Origin: Streptomyces smyrnaeus
GTDB taxonomy: Bacteria; Actinomycetota; Actinomycetes; Streptomycetales; Streptomycetaceae
Assembly: GCF_017676345.1 (NCBI RefSeq)
Contig: NZ_JAFFZM010000009.1
Span: 1 to 64,000, forward strand
Direction: 5' to 3'
Length of the DNA stretch: 64,000 nt
Below the pieces are notes generated by a model that saw only the letters and a program-made list of their open reading frames with translations, did no database searches and was not told the DNA's origin. A program made the translations under genes and the position numbers. The first letter of the stretch is position 1. The number at the start of each line of letters is the position of its first letter. Positions 25,445 through 35,264 of this stretch are shown here, piece after piece.

Positions 25445-26053
25445 TCAGCTGCGGGCGGCAGCAGCGTGCAGGGCGTGCAGGAGCCGGAAGCGGTCCGACT
25501 CGGGGCTCCGGCGGCCGTCGGCCATGGCACGGGACAGCTGGAACATGGGCGGTGGCCCGTCGACAGGAGCGCCCTCCTCGCGGGCCAGCAGATCGCCGAG
25601 CGCCCGCCACACCGCGGCCCGGCGCGCCGCCGCGCTCTCGTAGCCCGGTTCGCCGCCCTCCGCCGAGTCGTCGGCTCCTCCTCCGGCCTCCGGCCGGGCA
25701 CCGCCCCCGGCGGCACGGGCCGCGAGGTCGGCCCGCAACCCGCTGCGGCCCTCGGGAGGACCGCAGCCGTCCAGTACCGCCAGCGCGAAGGTGCACAGCG
25801 GGTCGTCGGCCAGCCCGTGGTGCCGCGCGGCCAACTCCGCGCCGTAGCGCTCCATCTCCGCCACGACACCCGGCCCGGAATCGGTGAGGAACGACCGGAA
25901 GGGCTCCTCGGCCAGCAGCGGTGAGTCCGCCGGCGCCCCCGGCACCGCGGCCACGGGCGCCTTCCCGCTCTCCACCGGTGACTGCCCGGGCCCGCTCGGC
26001 GGCGCCGCGTGGTCCCGCTCCGCCTCCGCGGCCCGCTCCCTGCCTTCAGCCAT
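25445..26053 (-). CDS. Hypothetical cytoplasmic protein
   Basis: 202 residues from ATG 26053. I do not recognise a family. Residues 1-45 are charged and Pro/Ala-rich. A helical part (PLLAEEPFRSFLTDSGPGVV and GLADDPLCTFALAVLDGC) is followed by a second low-complexity stretch. A C-terminal helical segment (RRAAVWRALGDLLAREEG, ending FRLLHALHAAAARS) closes the protein. No signal peptide or membrane segment. The frame stays open far upstream, but only as antisense of the aldo/keto reductase gene. Coding is supported by strand-consistent GC3 bias and tight packing against the convergent neighbour. Confidence 0.6.
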   Translation of the reverse strand: MAEGRERAAEAERDHAAPPSGPGQSPVESGKAPVAAVPGAPADSPLLAEEPFRSFLTDSGPGVVAEMERYGAELAARHHGLADDPLCTFALAVLDGCGPPEGRSGLRADLAARAAGGGARPEAGGGADDSAEGGEPGYESAAARRAAVWRALGDLLAREEGAPVDGPPPMFQLSRAMADGRRSPESDRFRLLHALHAAAARS

Positions 26054-26127
26054 GGTGACGAGTATGGCCCCGGGGACCGACAGCGCCACCCCGCAGGGCC
26101 GTGAGCAGGCCGACGGCCGGATACCGC

Positions 26128-27114
<987 letters not shown>

Positions 27115-27247
27115 GCGGTACCTCCTGTGCCGGGGCGCCCGGACCAGCGGTTTTCGGGCCGGGCGCCGTTTGGTGCGATCTGGTCGTTGACGCTAGGCCT
27201 TGGAGCGCGCTCCAACGCAAACGCGCGTCGCGAGGTCGCCGCCGAAC

Positions 27248-27955
27248 TCAGTCGCCCTCCCGGTGCCACACCAGCGCTGCCGAGATCGGGTGGTGGCGGT
27301 ACTTCTCCCACTTCGGTTTGCGCTCCAGCCAGCGGTCGTCGATGACTCCCTCCCGCATCTCGGCGAGGCGCCATCCGGCACCCAGCCCCGCGCTCACATG
27401 GTCGCTGAGCAGATGGACGTGGGTGCTGATGGCGACGTGCTCCCCCGAGGCGTCGGTGAAGTGGGTGGGCATCCCGGAGGCCATGATGAAGTGCGGATGG
27501 AAGGCGACGACGACGCAGTGCGCGCCCGGCGCCGCCAGCCGCCACGCCTCCTGGTAGAACGGCCGCAGATCGGGCAGGTGCTCGTCGATGAGTGAGGAGA
27601 TCACCAGGTCGTAGGCGCCCGACTCCAGCTCGGTGGCGCGGACGTCGCCCTCCAGGAGCCGGTCGTGGACGCCCTTGGCGCGGGCCTTTCGCAGCATCCC
27701 GGGCGTCAGGTCCACCCCGTCGAGCGTGCCGGTGACCCCTCGACGCCGCAGCCAGGCGCCGGTCCGACCGGTGCCGCACCCCAGGTCGGCCGTGCGCCGC
27801 ACCTCGCGCCACGGGGGCACGGTCAACTCGTCCAGCAGCGCGAGGTCCATCACGTCCTCGACGGTGTCCTCGTAAGTGGTGACCCACTGGCCGTAGCCGG
27901 TGGCGACGTCCACGGTGCGGTAGCCACGCGTGTCGAAGTCGGAGAAATCAAGCAT
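27248..27955 (-). CDS. Class I SAM-dependent methyltransferase
   Basis: 235 residues from ATG 27955. SAM motif I is TADLGCGTGRTGAWL, followed by LDGVDLTPGMLRKARAKG (motif post I) and YDLVISSLIDEHLPDL (motif II). The C-terminal region resembles UbiE/MenG-like small-molecule methyltransferases, but the substrate is unknown. A -10 box GATACT lies seven bases before the ATG with no Shine-Dalgarno, so a leaderless transcript is likely. Confidence 0.88.
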   Translation of the reverse strand: MLDFSDFDTRGYRTVDVATGYGQWVTTYEDTVEDVMDLALLDELTVPPWREVRRTADLGCGTGRTGAWLRRRGVTGTLDGVDLTPGMLRKARAKGVHDRLLEGDVRATELESGAYDLVISSLIDEHLPDLRPFYQEAWRLAAPGAHCVVVAFHPHFIMASGMPTHFTDASGEHVAISTHVHLLSDHVSAGLGAGWRLAEMREGVIDDRWLERKPKWEKYRHHPISAALVWHREGD

Positions 27956-27962
27956 GGGGGCG

Positions 27963-27968
27963 AGTATC
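27963..27968 (-). promoter_or_regulatory. -10 box for leaderless methyltransferase gene
   Basis: GATACT on the minus strand ends seven bases before the ATG at 27955. No purine-rich ribosome site intervenes. Confidence 0.35.
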
Positions 27969-28035
27969 ACGGCCGGTGCCACCCCCGGGCGACAGCTTTT
28001 CCGCCCCTCGGCCCCGCCTCACCTGCCCCCGGCGC

Positions 28036-28072
28036 CGCCTGCCGGGCCCGGGCGCCTCGGACCCGGCAGGCG
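28036..28072 (-). terminator. Terminator of the small secreted protein gene
   Basis: CGCCTGCCGGG (28036-28046) and CCCGGCAGGCG (28062-28072) are perfect 11-base arms around a 15-base loop, just after the minus-strand stop at 28079. Confidence 0.7.
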
Positions 28073-28078
28073 CTGACG

Positions 28079-28495
28079 TCAGCTCTGGTAGGTGGTGACG
28101 TCCAGGTTGTCCGCGGTCCAGTGGCTGCCGTCACCCGGCTTCTTGTAGAAGGTCTCCCGCTCGCCGTCGGGGCAGGCCTTCGCCGAGTAGTCGGTGTCCG
28201 CGACCCTGCCGTTGCGCTTCCATTCGATCTTGACCTGGACGCACTTGCCGTCGGACTCCTGGTCCTCGACCCAGCCGGAGGCCCAGGTGGAGGAGCAGGT
28301 CCCGGCGCTCTCGCCCCAGTAGCGGTCGTGGTGCCACGAGCACCCCGCCAGGTCGATGGAGTACTTCGAGACGACGTCCCCCGCTGCCGGAGCCGCCGGA
28401 GCCGCTGCTCCCGCGGGTGCGGCCCCGGTCAGTGCGGCGCCGGTCGCGACGGCGAAGGCGAAGGCGGTCGCGGTCACACGCTTCCTGAGATGCAT
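28079..28495 (-). CDS. Small secreted protein of unknown function
   Basis: 138 residues from ATG 28495, chosen because GAGGGGGATTG precedes it. A Sec signal peptide covers roughly residues 1-33, ending in GAAAPAA. The mature part of about 105 residues has four cysteines (LAGCSW, GTCSS, GKCVQ, KACPDG) that could form two disulphides, and many aromatic and charged residues. It may be a secreted ligand, inhibitor or wall-associated protein; no family is recognised. Two GTTGANATCNCAAC boxes sit directly upstream and suggest specific repression. Confidence 0.75.
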   Translation of the reverse strand: MHLRKRVTATAFAFAVATGAALTGAAPAGAAAPAAPAAGDVVSKYSIDLAGCSWHHDRYWGESAGTCSSTWASGWVEDQESDGKCVQVKIEWKRNGRVADTDYSAKACPDGERETFYKKPGDGSHWTADNLDVTTYQS

Positions 28496-28506
28496 CAATC
28501 CCCCTC

Positions 28507-28539
28507 GTTGAGATCTCAACCCCCTGTTGAAATCGCAAC
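28507..28539. promoter_or_regulatory. Twin palindromic operator boxes
   Basis: GTTGAGATCTCAAC at 28507-28520 is a perfect 14-base palindrome. GTTGAAATCGCAAC at 28526-28539 matches it at 12 of 14 positions. Their centres are 19 bases apart, about two helical turns. The first box lies immediately before the ribosome site of the minus-strand secreted-protein gene. Confidence 0.5.
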
Positions 28540-28933
28540 GAGCCTAGGAGAGGAACGCATGCTTCAGTAGCCCCCGGAGAACGATAGTTCTCGCTCTTCT
28601 CGGAACCCGGCCCCGGGTGACCGAGTGCTTCAGATGGCGGGCATCGCCATCTGAAGCCTCAATCTGTCGGGACCGCACCTGGGGCGTCGGGCCGGCCTCA
28701 CCTGGAGACCGCGAGCCGCCTTCTGCGCCAGACCATTGCTGCCACCGAGAGCGCGGCGAACTGAGACCGGATGCCGGGCGCCCGAGTCCCCCGCATCGCT
28801 AGGTCCTCGCAGGTGAGAACCGTAGTCACTCTCTCGTCCGTCGGCTGAAGGGCTCAGGGCCGCCAAGTCGGGTGCTCATCCGTCAAGTGAAGCGCCCAGT
28901 CGTATCCCGGCAACCAGGTGATCGCATCATTCG
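28540..28933. other. Non-coding gap upstream of argC
   Basis: About 390 bases between the operator boxes of the secreted-protein gene and the argC promoter. One short inverted repeat, GAGAAC-GATA-GTTCTC, lies at 28577-28592. I see no gene with convincing codon bias or ribosome site here. Confidence 0.5.
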
Positions 28934-28967
28934 TTGCATAAAACTGCTGCACTGCGTATAGTCATGC
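28929..28967 (+). promoter_or_regulatory. argC promoter with candidate ARG boxes
   Basis: TTGCAT (28934-28939), a 17-base spacer and TATAGT (28957-28962) form a good vegetative promoter. Start is expected about 18 bases before ATG 28986. ATTCGTTGCATAA (28929-28941) and GCGTATAGTCATGC (from 28954) resemble the boxes before argH. ArgR bound here would cover both promoter hexamers. Confidence 0.65.
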
Positions 28968-28985
28968 CTCCGAGGAGGAGGTCTC

Positions 28986-30023
28986 ATGGCGGTGCGCACG
29001 GCGGTGGCGGGAGCGAGTGGATACGCGGGAGGTGAGGTACTGCGCCTGCTCGCCGGGCATCCACAGGTGGAGGTCGGGGCGCTGACCGGCAACAGCAACG
29101 CCGGGCAGCGATTCGGGACGCTCCAGCCGCACCTGGTCCCGTATGCGGACCGTGTGCTGGAGGAGACTACGGTCGAGGTGCTGCGGGGTCACGACGTGAT
29201 CTTCCTCGCCCTCCCGCACGGGCAGTCGGCGGCCGTCGCCGAGCAGCTCGGCACCCCCGACGACGGGCCCCTCGTGATCGACTGCGGCGCCGACTTCCGG
29301 CTGGCCGACGCGGCGGACTGGGAGCGGTTCTACGGCACCCCGCACGCCGGTACCTGGCCCTACGGTCTCCCCGAGCTGCCCGGCGCCCGCGAGGCGCTGC
29401 GCGGGACGAAGCGGATCGCGGTACCCGGCTGCTTCCCCACCGCCGTCTCGCTCGCGCTGGTGCCCGCCTACGCGGGCGGCCTCGCCGAGCCCGAGGCCGT
29501 GATCGTCGCCGCGACGGGTACCTCCGGCGCCGGCAAGGCCCTCAAACCGCATCTGCTCGGCAGCGAGGTCATGGGCTCGATGAGCCCCTACGGGGTCGGC
29601 GGTACGCACCGGCACACCCCCGAGATGATCCAGAATCTCTCGGCCGCCGCGGGGCAGCGGGTCAGCGTCTCCTTCACCCCGACCCTCGCCCCCATGCCGC
29701 GCGGCATCCTCGCCACCTGCAGCGCCAAGGCCACCCCGGGTACGAGTGTCGAGCAACTGCGGGCCGCGTACGAGAAGGCGTACCAGGACGAGCCGTTCGT
29801 CACCCTGCTCCCGGAGGGGCAGTGGCCCGCGACGGCCTCGGTGGCCGGCTCCAACTCCGTGCACCTGCAGGTCGCCCACGATCCGGAAGCGGACCGGGTC
29901 ATCGTCGTCGGCGCCGTCGACAACCTCACCAAGGGCACCGCGGGCGGTGCCGTGCAGAGCATGAACATCGCCCTCGGCCTGGACGAGGGACTGGGACTTT
30001 CCACGATCGGAGTCGCACCATGA
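28986..30023 (+). CDS. argC: N-acetyl-gamma-glutamyl-phosphate reductase
   Basis: 345 residues with GAGGAGGAGG upstream. The NADP-binding start is AVAGASGYAGGEVLRLL, and the catalytic cysteine lies in RIAVPGCFPTAVSLAL. A YGVGGTHRHTPEM motif supplies an active-site histidine. The enzyme reduces N-acetylglutamyl phosphate to the semialdehyde, the third step of arginine synthesis. First gene of argCJBDR; its TGA overlaps argJ as ATGA. Confidence 0.97.
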   Translation: MAVRTAVAGASGYAGGEVLRLLAGHPQVEVGALTGNSNAGQRFGTLQPHLVPYADRVLEETTVEVLRGHDVIFLALPHGQSAAVAEQLGTPDDGPLVIDCGADFRLADAADWERFYGTPHAGTWPYGLPELPGAREALRGTKRIAVPGCFPTAVSLALVPAYAGGLAEPEAVIVAATGTSGAGKALKPHLLGSEVMGSMSPYGVGGTHRHTPEMIQNLSAAAGQRVSVSFTPTLAPMPRGILATCSAKATPGTSVEQLRAAYEKAYQDEPFVTLLPEGQWPATASVAGSNSVHLQVAHDPEADRVIVVGAVDNLTKGTAGGAVQSMNIALGLDEGLGLSTIGVAP

Positions 30024-31192
30024 GCGTCACAGCGGCCGGCGGGTTCACGGCGGCGGGTATCGCCGCCGGGATCAAGGAGAGCGGGGGGCTGGACCTCGCG
30101 CTCGTCGTCAACAACGGGCCGCGCCAGGAGGCGGCGGGGGTCTTCACCTCCAACCGCGTCAAGGCGGCGCCCGTGCTCTGGTCCGAGCAGGTCCTCAAGG
30201 GCGGCCGGGTGTCCGCCGTGGTCCTCAACTCCGGCGGCGCCAACGCCTGTACGGGCGCTCCCGGCTTCCAGGACACCCACGCGACGGCGGAGCAGGCGGC
30301 CGAGGCGCTGACGGCTGCCACCGGTAGCGAGCACAGCGCGGCGGAGGTCGCGGTCGCCTCCACGGGGCTGATCGGGCTGCGGCTGCCGATGGACAAGCTG
30401 CTGCCCGGCGTCGAGACGGCCACCGCAGCGCTGTCCGAGCACGGGGGTGAGAAGGCCGCCCTCGCCATCAAGACGACCGACACCGTGCACAAGACGGCCG
30501 TGGTCACCAGCCCCGCGGGCTGGACCGTGGGCGGTATGGCCAAGGGCGCGGGCATGCTCGCCCCGGGTCTGGCCACCATGCTCGTCGTCCTGACCACCGA
30601 CGCCGACCTGACGGCAGGGGAGCTGGACGGCGCGCTGCGCGCCGCCACCCGCACCACCTTCGACCGCATCGACTCCGACGGTGCCATGTCCACCAACGAC
30701 ACGGTGCTGCTGCTGGCCTCCGGAGCGAGCGGAGTCCGCCCGGAGCAGGCCGAGTTCGCCGAGGCCGTCCACGCGGTCTGCGCCGACCTGGGGCAGCAGC
30801 TCGTCCGGGACGCCGAGGGCGCCTCCAAGGACATCCGTATCGAGGTGGTGGGCGCGGCCGACGAGGACGAGGCCGTCACCGTGGGCCGCACCATCGCCCG
30901 CAACAACCTCCTCAAGTGCGCCGTGCACGGCGAGGACCCCAACTGGGGCCGGGTGCTCGCCGCCATCGGCACCACCGACGCGACCTTCGACCCCGACCGG
31001 CTGGACGTGGCCATCAACGGCGTGCAGGTCTGCCGCGGCGGCTCCGTCGGCGAGGACCGCGACAAGGTCGACATGCGCTTCCGCGAGGTCCGCATCACCG
31101 CGGACCTGAACGCGGGCTCCGCGTCCGCCGTCATCTGGACCAACGACCTGACGGCCGACTACGTCCACGAGAACAGCGCGTATTCGTCATGA
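30020..31192 (+). CDS. argJ: Glutamate N-acetyltransferase/ornithine acetyltransferase
   Basis: 390 residues from ATG 30020. The self-cleavage site, Ala-Thr in KGAGMLAPGLATMLVVLTTD, gives the N-terminal nucleophile of the beta chain. The substrate motif STGLIGLRLPMDKL and the C-terminal AVHGEDPNWGRVLAAIG are conserved. It recycles the acetyl group from acetylornithine to glutamate; whether it also uses acetyl-CoA cannot be read from the sequence. Overlaps argC and argB by four bases each. Confidence 0.97.
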   Translation: MSVTAAGGFTAAGIAAGIKESGGLDLALVVNNGPRQEAAGVFTSNRVKAAPVLWSEQVLKGGRVSAVVLNSGGANACTGAPGFQDTHATAEQAAEALTAATGSEHSAAEVAVASTGLIGLRLPMDKLLPGVETATAALSEHGGEKAALAIKTTDTVHKTAVVTSPAGWTVGGMAKGAGMLAPGLATMLVVLTTDADLTAGELDGALRAATRTTFDRIDSDGAMSTNDTVLLLASGASGVRPEQAEFAEAVHAVCADLGQQLVRDAEGASKDIRIEVVGAADEDEAVTVGRTIARNNLLKCAVHGEDPNWGRVLAAIGTTDATFDPDRLDVAINGVQVCRGGSVGEDRDKVDMRFREVRITADLNAGSASAVIWTNDLTADYVHENSAYSS

Positions 31193-32187
31193 GCGTCCGA
31201 CAGCCCCGCAGCACCCGCAAACACACCGCGCTGCCCAAGGCGCAGATCCTCGTCGAGGCGCTGCCCTGGCTGACCCGGCACCACGGCAGGACCGTGGTGA
31301 TCAAATTCGGCGGCAACGCCATGGTGGACGAGGAGCTGAAGGCGGCCTTCGCCCAGGACGTCGTCTTTCTGCGGCACGCCGGGCTGCGCCCCGTCGTGGT
31401 GCACGGCGGCGGCCCTCAGATCAGCAAGCAACTGGACCGGCTGGGGCTGGAGTCCGAGTTCCGGGCCGGGCTGCGGGTGACCACGCCCGAGACGATGGAC
31501 GTCGTACGGATGGTGCTGGCGGGCCAGGTGCAGCGCGAGCTGGTCAATCTGCTCAACCAGCACGGCCCGCTCGCCGTCGGCATGACCGGCGAGGACGCCC
31601 ACATCATGGCGGCCACCAAGCACCTGGCCGAGGTGGACGGGGAAGCCGTCGACCTGGGCCGGGTGGGCCGGATCAGCTCCGTGGAGACCGGTGCCATCGA
31701 GGCGCTGCTGGACGACGGGCGGATTCCGGTCATCTCCTCCATCGCCCGCAGCGCGGACGCCGCCGACGGCGCGGGAGGGGTCTACAACGTCAACGCCGAC
31801 ACCGCGGCAGCCGCGCTCGCCGCCTCGCTGGGGGCCGAGACGTTGATGGTCCTCACCGATGTGGAGGGCCTGTACGCGGACTGGCCGAACAGCGACGACG
31901 TGATCAGCGAACTGAGCGCGGCGGAGCTGGAGAAGCTGCTGCCCGAGCTGGCGAGCGGGATGGTCCCCAAGATGGAGGGCTGTTTGCACGCCGTACGGAA
32001 CGGGGTGCACACGGCCCGGGTGCTGGACGGGCGGGTGCCGCACTCCATCCTGCTGGAGATCTTCACGGACGAGGGCATCGGCACGATGGTCGTGCCGGAC
32101 GCCGTGCCCGAGCCACGCGACGCACCCCGGAACACGCCTCGCGACGCGGGCGAGCACACGCCACGGAAGCCGGAGGGCCCCGCATGA
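31189..32187 (+). CDS. argB: Acetylglutamate kinase
   Basis: 332 residues. The core shows VVIKFGGNAMVDEELKAAFA, VVVHGGGPQISKQLDRLGLE and YNVNADTAAAALAASLGAE, the amino acid kinase ATP and substrate sites. An N-terminal helix (about 8-28) is present, a feature tied to hexamers inhibited by arginine, so feedback control is inferred. A Pro/Arg-rich C-terminal tail of about 30 residues exceeds the usual length. It phosphorylates N-acetylglutamate. Overlaps both neighbours by four bases. Confidence 0.97.
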   Translation: MSVRQPRSTRKHTALPKAQILVEALPWLTRHHGRTVVIKFGGNAMVDEELKAAFAQDVVFLRHAGLRPVVVHGGGPQISKQLDRLGLESEFRAGLRVTTPETMDVVRMVLAGQVQRELVNLLNQHGPLAVGMTGEDAHIMAATKHLAEVDGEAVDLGRVGRISSVETGAIEALLDDGRIPVISSIARSADAADGAGGVYNVNADTAAAALAASLGAETLMVLTDVEGLYADWPNSDDVISELSAAELEKLLPELASGMVPKMEGCLHAVRNGVHTARVLDGRVPHSILLEIFTDEGIGTMVVPDAVPEPRDAPRNTPRDAGEHTPRKPEGPA

Positions 32188-33395
32188 CCATCGCGCACGA
32201 CAACTCCGCCCTCACCGGACGGTGGCAGGGCGCGCTGATGAACAACTACGGCACCCCGCGCATCCCGCTGACCCACGGCGAGGGCAGCCGGCTGTGGGAC
32301 GCCGAGGGCAAGGAGTACACCGACTTCGTCGGCGGCATCGCCGTCAACGCGCTCGGTACCGCGCATCCGGCCGTGGTGCGTGCCGTCTCCGATCAGGTGG
32401 CCACTCTCGGCCATGTCTCCAACCTCTTCATCGCCGAGCCGCCCGTCGCGCTCGCCGAGAAGCTGCTTCAGGTGGCGGGCCGCCCGGGGAGGGTGTATTT
32501 CGCCAACTCCGGTGCGGAGGCCGTCGAAGCCGTCTTCAAGATCGGGCGGCGCACCGGGCGCAGCCATATGGTCGCCACCCAGGGCGGTTTCCACGGCCGC
32601 ACCATGGGCGCCCTCGCGCTGACCGGCCAGCCGGGCAAGCAGGACCCGTTCCGTCCGCTGCCCGGCGACGTCACCCACGTCCCGTACGGCGATATCGAGG
32701 CGCTGCGCGCGGCGGTCACCGAGGAGACGGCCTTTGTGATCGTCGAACCGATCCAGGGCGAGAGCGGCGTCGTCGTGCCGCCCGAGGGCTATCTGGCCGC
32801 GGCCCGGGAGATCACCGCCGCCACCGGCACGCTGCTGGTGCTGGACGAGATCCAGACCGGCATCGGCCGAACGGGGCACTGGTTCGCGTGCCAGGCGCAG
32901 GGTGTCGCGCCCGATGTCATCACGCTCGCCAAGGGGCTGGGCGGCGGGCTGCCGCTGGGCGCCACGCTGGCGTTCGGCGCCGCCGCCGAGCTGCTGGAGC
33001 CGGGCCAGCACGGCTCCACCTTCGGCGGCAACCCGGTCGCCTGCGCCGCCGGCCTCGCGGTGCTGGAGACGATCGCGGCCGACGGGCTGCTCGATCACGT
33101 CAAGCGCGTCGGCGCCCGGCTGCGGGAGGGCGTCCTGGGCCTGGACCACCCCTTGGTCGCACAGGTCCGCGGCGCGGGGCTGCTGCTGGGTATCGTGCTC
33201 ACCGAGCCGGTCGCGCCGCGCGCGCAGCAGGCGGCGCAGGACGCGGGGTTCCTGGTGAACGCGGTCGCCGGGGACGTCCTCCGGCTCGCTCCGCCGTTGA
33301 TCGTCGGCGAGGCCGACGCGGAAGCGCTCGTGCGGGCGCTGCCCGCCGTCCTCGACGCGGCGGCGGCCGACGCCACGGCCGGCAGACAGCGATGA
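32184..33395 (+). CDS. argD: Acetylornithine aminotransferase
   Basis: 403 residues, a class III PLP aminotransferase. Motifs are NSGAEAVEAVFKIGRR, QGGFHGRTMGALALTG, LLVLDEIQTGIGRTG (PLP aspartate) and the PLP lysine in ITLAKGLGGGLPLGA. It converts N-acetylglutamate semialdehyde to N-acetylornithine. Its start overlaps the argB stop (ATGA) and it lies 34 bases before argR. Confidence 0.97.
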   Translation: MTIAHDNSALTGRWQGALMNNYGTPRIPLTHGEGSRLWDAEGKEYTDFVGGIAVNALGTAHPAVVRAVSDQVATLGHVSNLFIAEPPVALAEKLLQVAGRPGRVYFANSGAEAVEAVFKIGRRTGRSHMVATQGGFHGRTMGALALTGQPGKQDPFRPLPGDVTHVPYGDIEALRAAVTEETAFVIVEPIQGESGVVVPPEGYLAAAREITAATGTLLVLDEIQTGIGRTGHWFACQAQGVAPDVITLAKGLGGGLPLGATLAFGAAAELLEPGQHGSTFGGNPVACAAGLAVLETIAADGLLDHVKRVGARLREGVLGLDHPLVAQVRGAGLLLGIVLTEPVAPRAQQAAQDAGFLVNAVAGDVLRLAPPLIVGEADAEALVRALPAVLDAAAADATAGRQR

Positions 33396-33429
33396 GCCGA
33401 AGCAGATGAACCAGAGGGGTACGCGCACG

Positions 33430-33957
33430 ATGACCGAGGAGCAGCACGGGGGACAGGCCGTCCCGCAGACGCGGACGGCCCGTCATCGCCGTATCGTCGA
33501 CATCCTGAGCAGGCAGCCGGTCCGCTCGCAGAGCCAGCTCGCCAAGCTCCTGGCCGACGACGGGCTCACGGTCACCCAGGCCACCCTCTCCCGGGACCTC
33601 GACGAACTGGGCGCTGTCAAGATCCGCAACACCGGGGGCGAGCTGATCTACGCGGTCCCCGCCGAGGGCGGGGACCCCACCCCTCGGGCGCCGCTGGGCG
33701 AGTCCGCCACCGAGGCCCGGATGGCGCGGCTCGCGGGTGAGCTGCTCATCTCCGCCGAGGCGTCCGCCAACCTCGTCGTGCTGCGTACTCCGCCCGGCGC
33801 CGCCCAGTTCCTCGCCTCGGCCATCGACCAGGCGGGGGTGCACGAGATCATCGGCACCATCGCGGGGGACGACACGCTGCTGCTGATCAGCCGGGCGCCG
33901 GACGGCGGGCAGGCACTGGCCGACCATCTGCTGGCACTGGCGCAGAAGGAACGCTGA
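33430..33957 (+). CDS. argR: Arginine repressor
   Basis: 175 residues from ATG 33430; an ATG at 33406 is possible but adds unconserved residues. The N-terminal winged helix has SQSQLAKLLADDGLTVTQATLSRDLDELGAVKI. The C-terminal hexamerisation domain, with PGAAQFLASAIDQAGVHEIIGTIAGDDTLL, contains the arginine-binding GTIAGDDT motif. Arginine-bound ArgR hexamers repress arg promoters. Candidate targets here are the boxes before argC and argH. Last gene of argCJBDR. Confidence 0.95.
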   Translation: MTEEQHGGQAVPQTRTARHRRIVDILSRQPVRSQSQLAKLLADDGLTVTQATLSRDLDELGAVKIRNTGGELIYAVPAEGGDPTPRAPLGESATEARMARLAGELLISAEASANLVVLRTPPGAAQFLASAIDQAGVHEIIGTIAGDDTLLLISRAPDGGQALADHLLALAQKER

Positions 33958-34133
33958 GCGCGCGCGAGGGGTGCACAAGACCTGTCCCGCGCGGTTCGCG
34001 GGCACTACCCTCACGGACAGCCAGTAGGGCACCACCCCCCACCCAGGTTGCATGCTGGCGCGGGCGCCCCCCATCTCCCACGGCCCCCTCGCAGCCGGGT
34101 GACGACGTGACCGCTGCTTGCAGGAGGATCAGG

Positions 34134-35264
34134 GTGAGAGTTCGCAAACGCCCGGCGCTGGTCGGCACGCTCGTGCTGGCCGCCTCGCTCGCGTTATCCA
34201 CGGCGTCCGCCGAAGACAGGACCGCGCCGCGACAGGCGGACGTGTCCCTCACGAAGGTCGCCGAGGCCAAGAACCCCATCGACGGAACGGCCGGTCCCGA
34301 CGGCACCGTCTGGATCGCCGAACGGTCGGGCACGGTACGGGTCCTGGACGACAAGGGACTCGGCGACCCCGTCGTCGACATCACTGAGGAGACCACCGAG
34401 GACGGTGAGCGAGGCCTCCTCGGCATCGCCTTCGATCCCGGTTTCAAGCATCTGTACCTCTCGTTCACCGATCTGCAGGGCGACAGCAGGCTCGACGAGT
34501 TCGCCGTCGAGAACGGCGAGGTGCAGCAAGGCAGCCGCCGCACCGTTCTCCAGCAGGAGCAGCCGTACGCGAACCACAACGGCGGCGACATCGCCTTCGG
34601 ACCGGACGGCATGCTCTACGTCGCCTTCGGCGACGGCGGCAGCGCCAACGACCCGCAGGACAACGGGCAGAATCTCGACACGCTCCTCGGCAAGATGCTG
34701 CGCATCGACCCGGGCAAGGGCGATCCGTACGCGGTGCCCGAGGACAATCCGTTCGTCGGGAAGCCGGGTGCGCGCCCCGAGATCTGGGCGTACGGGCTGC
34801 GCAACCCGTGGCGGTTCTCCTTCGACTCGGCCACCGGTGATCTGCTGATCGGCGACGTCGGCCAGAACCGGCGCGAGGAGATCGACTGGGCGCCCGCCGA
34901 CAGCGCGGGCGGCGAGAACTACGGCTGGGCCCGGATGGAGGGCACGCTGCCGGTGGCAGGTCAGGAGCCGGCGAACCATGTGCCGCCGGTCTTCGAGTAC
35001 GACCGCGGCCCGGCACGCTGCTCGGTGACCGGGGGCCACGTCTACCGCGGCGACGCCCTCCCCGACCTGCGGGGCCAGTACCTGTTCTCCGACTACTGCG
35101 AAGGCGCGATCCGCGCGCTGGAGATGAAGAACGGAAAGGTCACCGGCGAGACGGACCTCGGCGTCGACGGCGGGGAGGTCGTCTCCTTCGCCGAGGGCGG
35201 TGACCAGGAGCTCTACGTGCTGGCGCTGGGCGGCGAGATCTACCGGCTGGACCCGGCCGCTTAG
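34134..35264 (+). CDS. Secreted PQQ-dependent sugar dehydrogenase, TTA-containing
   Basis: 376 residues from GTG 34134, six bases after AGGAGG. A Sec signal peptide (about 1-28) is followed by a six-bladed glucose/sorbosone dehydrogenase propeller: GERGLLGIAFDPGF, ANHNGGDIAFGPDG, YGLRNPWRFSFD and VTGGHVYRGDALPDLRGQY. It would oxidise aldoses outside the membrane with PQQ, though many Streptomyces homologues lack proven activity. Codon 21 is TTA (34194-34196), in the signal peptide, so translation should depend on the bldA tRNA. Four bases of its end overlap the convergent transporter gene. Confidence 0.88.
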   Translation: MRVRKRPALVGTLVLAASLALSTASAEDRTAPRQADVSLTKVAEAKNPIDGTAGPDGTVWIAERSGTVRVLDDKGLGDPVVDITEETTEDGERGLLGIAFDPGFKHLYLSFTDLQGDSRLDEFAVENGEVQQGSRRTVLQQEQPYANHNGGDIAFGPDGMLYVAFGDGGSANDPQDNGQNLDTLLGKMLRIDPGKGDPYAVPEDNPFVGKPGARPEIWAYGLRNPWRFSFDSATGDLLIGDVGQNRREEIDWAPADSAGGENYGWARMEGTLPVAGQEPANHVPPVFEYDRGPARCSVTGGHVYRGDALPDLRGQYLFSDYCEGAIRALEMKNGKVTGETDLGVDGGEVVSFAEGGDQELYVLALGGEIYRLDPAA

